Positions 58,485 through 64,000 of a stretch of DNA of 64,000 nt are shown in pieces. The notes under the pieces were generated by a model, which was not told where the DNA came from, ran no database searches, and saw nothing but the letters and a program-made list of their open reading frames with translations. The stretch covers positions 19,639,009 to 19,703,008 of the forward strand of contig CM059578.1 in the NCBI GenBank assembly GCA_030386875.1, in the 5' to 3' direction. Numbering within the stretch: position 1 is the first letter of the stretch; each line of letters opens with the position of its first letter. The stretch comes from Morinoia aosen (Eukaryota; Arthropoda; Malacostraca; Amphipoda; Talitridae). The position numbers and the translations under genes were made by a program.

Positions 58485-60537
58485 CAGTGTTTCCACGAGC
58501 AGGGTAATTACCCCAGTTTAGGGTAATCAGGGGTACCCTAGGGTAATGTTTAGGGTAATGAAAAATATAGGCAAATCTAGGGTAATCAGAGCTCCGTGAA
58601 GGAAGAGACCGCTTAATCTACGAAAAATAAAAAATTAAAAGTCAATATGCAAGCACCCTACTGGTTACCACTTGAACGAAATGTAATGAAACGGGTCAGA
58701 ATTTAGTGTTCATAAAACTGCCCTGCTGCTGTGGCTAGTGTCGCATATTCGAATGTCATCAGGTATCGCTCACGAAAGACGGCGTCAAGATACGAAGTCA
58801 TAATATCTCTTGTCCACTCCGTTTTGACAAATGATTCTGAGTTGCATTTCGCTAATAAAAAACTCGATCGGTGTCAGCAACAGCCAGTCGACGAAAATCC
58901 TGTTCTGATTGCGTTCGTGCTTATAAGTTTCAAGAGAATATTGACAGGTATGTTTGTTGTACTGTTAAATAACAAAACTAATATATTTCATAGTAGAAAT
59001 AATTAGTAGGTTCATTCTTGTGATAGTCATTGAATTAACAGCAGAGTTATCTCACAACGCCGGTATTTTGCCAGCTAATTAGAAGGAAGGCGTCCTATTT
59101 CTTAGCCATGTTGCACGCCAACGAAGCATGTTATTGTAGCGATGTAAACAAAAAAAAATTTAGACAGGCTTTTTTGACACTTCGAGTTACAAAAGGTTGT
59201 AAAGACGAAAGGAAGAAACCATGAAATTAGTTTCGAAAATTCATATAAACAAAAGAGTATAGTTATTGGCTTGAAACTTGCAATATATGTATGTATTCTC
59301 ACTGTCTTTCTTAGGTGCTGTAACACAGACGTAGAATTTGATATAGCCGCGACCATGCCTAGAATTCCGTCAACCGAAATAGAAGCATTAGGGCTTCTAA
59401 TAACTGAGTATTAATGAAAGTTTATACATATTAATGAAGGCAAGGTATTTTTTCCAAAAACCTCTGAATTTCCTCTCCCGCCCTTTAGGAAATGAATAAA
59501 TTTGACCACTTAACGATCAACTTTATGAGTTAATGAGTGAATGTGATTGCAACGAAGTCTCTGAGAAGCATATGTGATGTAACAAGATTGGATAAAATCC
59601 GTAATGAAAAGATAAGACGAAGGTCATGTGTGAGGAAAGCCACAAAGCCATCAGAGAGAGTGGATCAAAGTGTTAGGTTAGATTGAGCATGTGGAAAGAA
59701 TGGCTGAAGCGCGTGGATGAATGGAAAATTAAATGAAAAATAGGTAATTATACTAGGGATAGGTAAACATATTATTGCATTTCTTGCAGCATGGTAGATG
59801 ATCGCGCACCGAGTGAGGAAGAGCCAACGACACCACCTGAAAAAAAGGAAATCTCCACTTGAAAGCTAGAAACTACCAGCAGAAATTTAAAGATTCGTTG
59901 ACATCGGAACCTGAGTTTGAGGGACGGTTAGCCAAGTTCTCAAAATCAACAGAGCAAAAGGATGTGGAATATTGTAAGGTTTGTCGAACCTATATTACTT
60001 GTGGGAAATCGAAGATCAGGCGTCACATGCTCTCAGCGACACGAACAACGATCCATGGTGGCAAAAAAAAACATTAATTGCCGCTACGTGCTATCCAATG
60101 ATCCTCTCGAAAATTGTGCTCGTTAAGTGGAACTGCAATTTTGTGCATTTTCAGCTAACCACCACCTATCTCATTGTGTGAACCTCTTTCAGTTTGATGA
60201 AAACAATGTTCCCAGATCAGGAGTCAAAGAAAAAAAGGGCGCCTTGGAAAACAGCGGGCATCAAAATTAATTCGACAGGTTTTTGGCAAACATCTTTTAC
60301 GTGATATCGTCTAGATATCAAACCAGCATTCTAACGTCGTTCGACTGGATTTCCCTCCTGACGCTCATGCAGTATGTAACACAGGGCTTATTCATACTGA
60401 CAGAGCTCTGGACACCAGTCCATTTACCTTCTAGTTAATTAATAGATCATAGGTCAGGATTAGCTGTTTTAGGGTAATCTGGGGTAATCAACACCCTTCA
60501 GCTAGGGTAATTAGAGTCGCCTCGCGTGGAAACCCTG
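58485..60537 (+). mobile_element. hAT transposon, non-autonomous, 8-bp target duplication
   Basis: CTTCGAAG is at 58477-58484 and 60538-60545. The ends are inverted (CAGTGTTTCCACG / CAGGGTTTCCACG). An 8-bp duplication with CAG-starting TIRs is the hAT signature. Five GGGTAAT motifs sit within 100 bp of the left end and three near the right end, as expected for subterminal transposase sites. The interior keeps a BED-finger-like exon (59789-60077) but no recognisable catalytic or dimerisation domain, so it needs a relative to move. Confidence 0.9.
59789..60077 (+). pseudogene. hAT BED-type zinc-finger exon, frameshifted
   Basis: ATG at 59789, after a TTGCAG acceptor-like site, opens MVDDRAPSEEEPTTPPEKKE and stops at TGA 59858-59860. 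The frame one step over continues KARNYQQKFKDSLTSEPEFE to a zinc finger (EYCKVCRTYITCGKSKIRRH) before TAA at 60075. The C-X2-C...H order with a preceding tryptophan-less segment resembles a BED-like DNA-binding finger at the N terminus of hAT transposases. A one-base shift separates the halves, and the rest of the transposase is absent. Confidence 0.6.
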
Positions 60538-60545
60538 CTTCGAAG

Positions 60546-60827
60546 TTTCACGGCGGCGGCAGTTATTTGAATAGTGTCGTGACTCGTGCGTCTCAGAAGT
60601 GGTGCTGGTTTCTGACTCATTAATAAGTTTCAAGCAATGTCAAAATGTATTTCAGTGCAATTGTGTAGTACGTTGGAGTGTATCTTATTTTTGAAAAAAT
60701 TTTTGCTCTGAAAAGGTATAAGGTGTTCGCTCTCGAGTAAGTTTCTTATTCCATTGAAGACGTTATGCCGGTATGGCATGTTGTCAAGCGCCTGATGAAG
60801 GTTACGATTGAGACGACAAGTGCCTTG
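60546..60827. other. Host flank between two hAT elements, no gene seen
   Basis: Only about 280 bp separate the two hAT elements. No supported feature. Confidence 0.5.
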
Positions 60828-61116
60828 CAGGGCTGCCATTCAGATTGTACGATTTTCCCAAGGGTGACCAAGTAATTTTTTCAAGATTTCCCCAGATGTC
60901 AAAAATGTTAAAAATAACATAATATTTAAAGCCGCTTACCTTTTTAATAATGATTTTCTTCCCCGTCTACAACATGAAGACTTATTATATTATTTCCTTT
61001 CTGTTTTTGAGTTTTGTTTTTTACAGCTGATGGATAGTAACGTCTTCAACCTTCTCAACCTTCTTTATTAATGATTTCTCCGGCTCCTAGTTTAGACAGT
61101 TTGAAGAACTTCTTCT

Positions 61117-61652
61117 GGTAAATGTTGAGGACTTGACCATAATCGATTTACCACTCTTTGATCAATAAAGATTGTTGATGAGACCAAAATAAACAAGTTT
61201 TCTTCAATGCACTTTCCGGCGGAAATAAGTATTTTAAAAGTTATGGCATTAAATGAGTTACCGTAACTCCAGTGTTTGAGGCGGGGAAAAATATACCGCG
61301 CGGTCCGACGTGAAAGTAAACAGGCGTTCCCGCGCGCCAACCAAGCCGACGAAGAGCAAACCCCCTATTACAAACGTAAAGAGGTTGGGTCGTGAGGAGT
61401 AGCAACAGTTCTTTTAGTGAAAATTATAAAACTAAAAGAACTGTGGCTACCCCTCACGACCCAACCTCTTTACGTTTGTAATAGGGTGATGCACACTGGA
61501 GTTCCGGTAACTCATTTAACGCCATAAATTTTAAAATACTCATTTCCGCCGGAAAGTGCATTGAGGAAAACTTGTTTATTTTGGTCTCATCAACAATCTT
61601 TGTTGATCAAAAAGTGAAAAATCGATTATGGTCAAGTCCTCAACATTTACCC
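61117..61652. repeat. Long inverted repeat (hairpin) inside hAT
   Basis: Inner arms 61363-61418 and 61431-61486 (56 bp, about two mismatches, 12-nt loop). Outer arms 61117-61275 and 61493-61652 (about 160 bp, roughly 90 percent alike). The left side has an extra 87 nt (61276-61362) between the arm segments. A transcript would fold into a double-stranded RNA of more than 200 bp. Confidence 0.92.
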
Positions 61653-62189
61653 TTCTTCTCATGTACTGTTTTGCTAACAATCGATCTCTTGTTGTTTCTG
61701 ATTTTAATGCCTTCGTTGTTTTCGTTTTTATGAAATTTATCTGAGAAGATCCTCTACAAATTTCATCTAGCGCCAATTTTCCATATGAAGCAACGCCATC
61801 TTGCATATCATATGGAACTTTAGAGTTTTTCTTTACTAGTTTCTTAGCGATTTGGCTATCGGGACACACTCTTTTCAATAAGTCCGTGAAGTGATCTGCA
61901 TGAACATGTAAGGCCTGATGGTGTAGTTGCTGCTGCAGCCATTGAGTTCCGTTTGAGGCGTGTGAAGCAGCGGCTGTACAGAAAAAATCCTGCGATGAGT
62001 AGTTCACTCCTTGCTAATTCTTCTGTTTCTGTTGGTTGATTTTGTAATAAATTGAGTAAGAAGATTTTTTAGTTTCAAATTTAGCTTTATGTCTTCCAGA
62101 AGCTTGTTCATAGCTGATATGTTTATATTGTTCATGGTACAGTTACAAAGTTTGCTTGCAACAGCTCGAAGTTTCGTAGTGTTTATCAT
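61576..62189 (-). pseudogene. hAT-internal ORFs, function not recognised
   Basis: Two overlapping minus-strand frames: 62189-62004 (KLLEDIKLNLKLKNLLTQFI) and 62007-61576 (143 residues, HADHFTDLLKRVCPDSQIAK, GVASYGKLALDEICRGSSQI, ending FDQQRLLMRPK). The composition looks like real protein. The second ORF ends inside the right arm of the large hairpin, so an inverted copy of its last ~25 codons exists at 61119-61195. It may be a remnant of the hAT transposase or a captured gene; I recognise no domain. Confidence 0.4.
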
Positions 62190-62666
62190 GTTAAAGCCCA
62201 GACTTTGATGTCTGGGTTATTCATCCATTCCTTATTGAATGACTAGTCGTACCATTTTGTTTTCTTCTTCTGAGGCTCCATGTTTAAGGCTATAGAAGAT
62301 TAAACTCGACAGTGTCCACTGTGGCACAGATACAGGGAGGGCAGGGCGCACACATCAAAATCGCTTTAGGTGGCTGCTGTACCTGGCACACGCTTGTTAC
62401 AAACGAATGTTTAACGAGCTTTGAACAAGTACTTCACGAGATTAATTTTCATCTCAGATTAATTAAAAAATATTCTCATTGGTGATGAAAATGTATTTGA
62501 ATCTTGCTGTTATTCAGTAAGCATGTAATTAATGAACAATGAGATCATTGAATCAAATTCCCAAGAAGTCGATAGTGTTTACTCAGATTTCCCAATATCC
62601 CTAGGATGATAGTGATTTCCCAAGATCTTGGGAAATTTCCCAATGGATGGCAGCTCTGGTGCCTTG

Positions 62667-64000
62667 TCGTCTGAAAATTTTTTAGTGTGAATGAATAGTA
62701 ATGATATGTTTATTCGCTATTAATTCCATTCTTATTTTACAGTAAGTGTTAACACAATTTAGCTTCAAACTTCTAAGTTGCAGTATAATTCTACTTGAGG
62801 AACCTTTGACAAGAAACAATATGCAAAATTTTCAATTCAGACGTACCGATAGTTTCGGTATCGGCCTTTTTCCATTATCTGTACATCACTAGTTTTCAAT
62901 TTATTAGTAAGAAAATTAAATTTCGTAAATATCTGACGAGCTGAGTTATAAAATTACGGAATAACGATGTTTAAAGAAGAAGACATCAATATTTACTTAA
63001 ATTCGTTCGCGGAAATTAAGAATTCTCTTTCAAAGAATCTCCAAAGGAACACTTTTAAGAACGTTTTAAATGAATGATATTTTACTCGCTGATGCATAAT
63101 TTTTAAGTTATTAACCTGAGAAGTTATAGGAACTTAGTACATAAAAGTGGAGAAACGGATACGTAAATATGATTGAATACAGCATGACGTGATGCTAGGT
63201 TAAATTAGGTTAGGTAACGTTAGATTAGCTGAATAAACTAACCTAAAATAACTTAACTTAGCCATACTGACACTGATGGTTACCGCCGAAATACTGGGCG
63301 TATTTCAAGAATGCAGGTACGATGCAGCCGAATATATAATGCTACTTTAACCTGAACGTAATTCATGTTATAGCTTAAAAATCACGTATCAGCGAGCAAA
63401 ATGTCATTCGTGTAAAGCGTTCTTATATGAGCGCTTTTAGTGATTCTTTAAAACAGAGGTCGTGATTTCCGTGAACGCATTAAAGTAAATACTGACCGAA
63501 TAAAACTCCTTAATCACCTGATGAACACTAGCATCATTGATGAGTTAGAGTTGAATTATATTTTGAATTGAGGAGCTTCCTACTAGCAAACGTTGCGTGA
63601 TCGTAGGCTAGTGATGTACAGATATATCGGTAGCGGCAAGATCTGGCCGATATTTCATCGATACTTTCCAATAATACGTACTTTATCGTGAAAATGAGGT
63701 CATAATTCGTTAAAAGAAAAGTATAATCAACTAAAGAGCCTATTCATACCAAGTAAATTAGCTAAATGTTGCATTACATCGTTTAATCAGGCCCGCTAAG
63801 TGAATTTACTACGTTGAATTCCCGATGTCACGGACGGTTTGTAAGTCAAAACTTTGTGGCATAAATAGTTGAACACAGTGGGGACATAAAATTATTATAC
63901 TTTTACAACTAAAACATTTTTAGCTAACAAAAATTAAACCTATCATATATAGTTGAAAGTGCATTTTAAAGTTTTTATAAATTCAACATCAATTTAGCAT
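62667..64000. other. No gene seen
   Basis: AT-rich. TTAGGTTAGG-type units lie at 63195-63260. No supported ORF. Confidence 0.5.

Larger units (their letters stand above)
60828..62658 (-). mobile_element. hAT transposon with internal giant hairpin
   Basis: GTGCCTTG is at 60820-60827 and 62659-62666. Ends are CAGGGCTGCCATTCAG and, inverted, CAGAGCTGCCATCCAT. TTCCCAA motifs cluster near both ends. The interior holds minus-strand ORFs (62189-61576) and an inverted duplication (61117-61652). Length is 1831 bp; no DDE catalytic core recognised. Confidence 0.88.

Overview
This window looks like arthropod nuclear DNA, most likely from an insect, although the order is not identifiable from the sequence. 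The reasons are degenerate TTAGG/GGTTAGGATA-type simple repeats, a dense mixture of Penelope-like, PIF/Harbinger, hAT, piggyBac-like, Jockey/CR1-like and Ty3/gypsy elements, a tRNA-derived SINE family, and AT-rich sequence with no convincing host protein-coding gene. The only coding sequence that reads cleanly through its splice sites belongs to a DNA transposon, in the interval 47.8-52.1 kb. I found no tRNA or rRNA gene and no CRISPR array.

Layout. 0-1.7 kb: 3' part of a Ty3/gypsy fossil with a candidate LTR. 1.7-4.1 kb: Jockey-like LINE carrying a 170-bp Harbinger MITE. 4.3-5.0 kb: Penelope-like tail between inverted repeats. 5.3-6.2 kb: TTAA-flanked piggyBac-like element. 6.3-15.0 kb: a composite block in which a decayed 5.7-kb Harbinger element (MADF protein gene and transposase gene) is bracketed by two copies of a 1.5-kb non-autonomous element. 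15.5 kb: THAP-domain fragment. 17.6-18.4 kb: LINE ORF1. 19.2 and 33.4 kb: SINE copies. 20.5-22.5 kb: TTA-flanked element with unrecognised ORFs. 23-25 kb, 27-29 kb and 30-32.5 kb: LINE remains, all on the minus strand. 34-39 kb: three TIR elements without recognisable genes. 42-45.3 kb: two long direct repeats containing arrays of stem-loops, with a 5'-truncated Penelope-like element between them.

46.9-55.8 kb is a nested stack. A Ty3/gypsy fossil with integrase upstream of reverse transcriptase was hit by a ~0.4-kb Harbinger MITE in its RNase H region. That MITE was in turn hit by a 4.3-kb, nearly complete Harbinger transposon, both with TAA target duplications. A Penelope-like element truncates the gypsy fossil's 5' side. 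58.5-60.5 kb and 60.8-62.7 kb hold two hAT elements with intact 8-bp target duplications; the second has a large internal hairpin.

How the parts work together: the two Harbinger elements each encode a DDE transposase and an antisense MADF-domain DNA-binding partner. In both, the last exon of each gene lies inside an intron of the other, and a long-period tandem repeat sits at the same place. The short TIR elements would have been moved by such autonomous relatives. The structured arrays at 42-45 kb and the hammerhead-like cores in the Penelope-like elements are the most interesting RNA-level signals.
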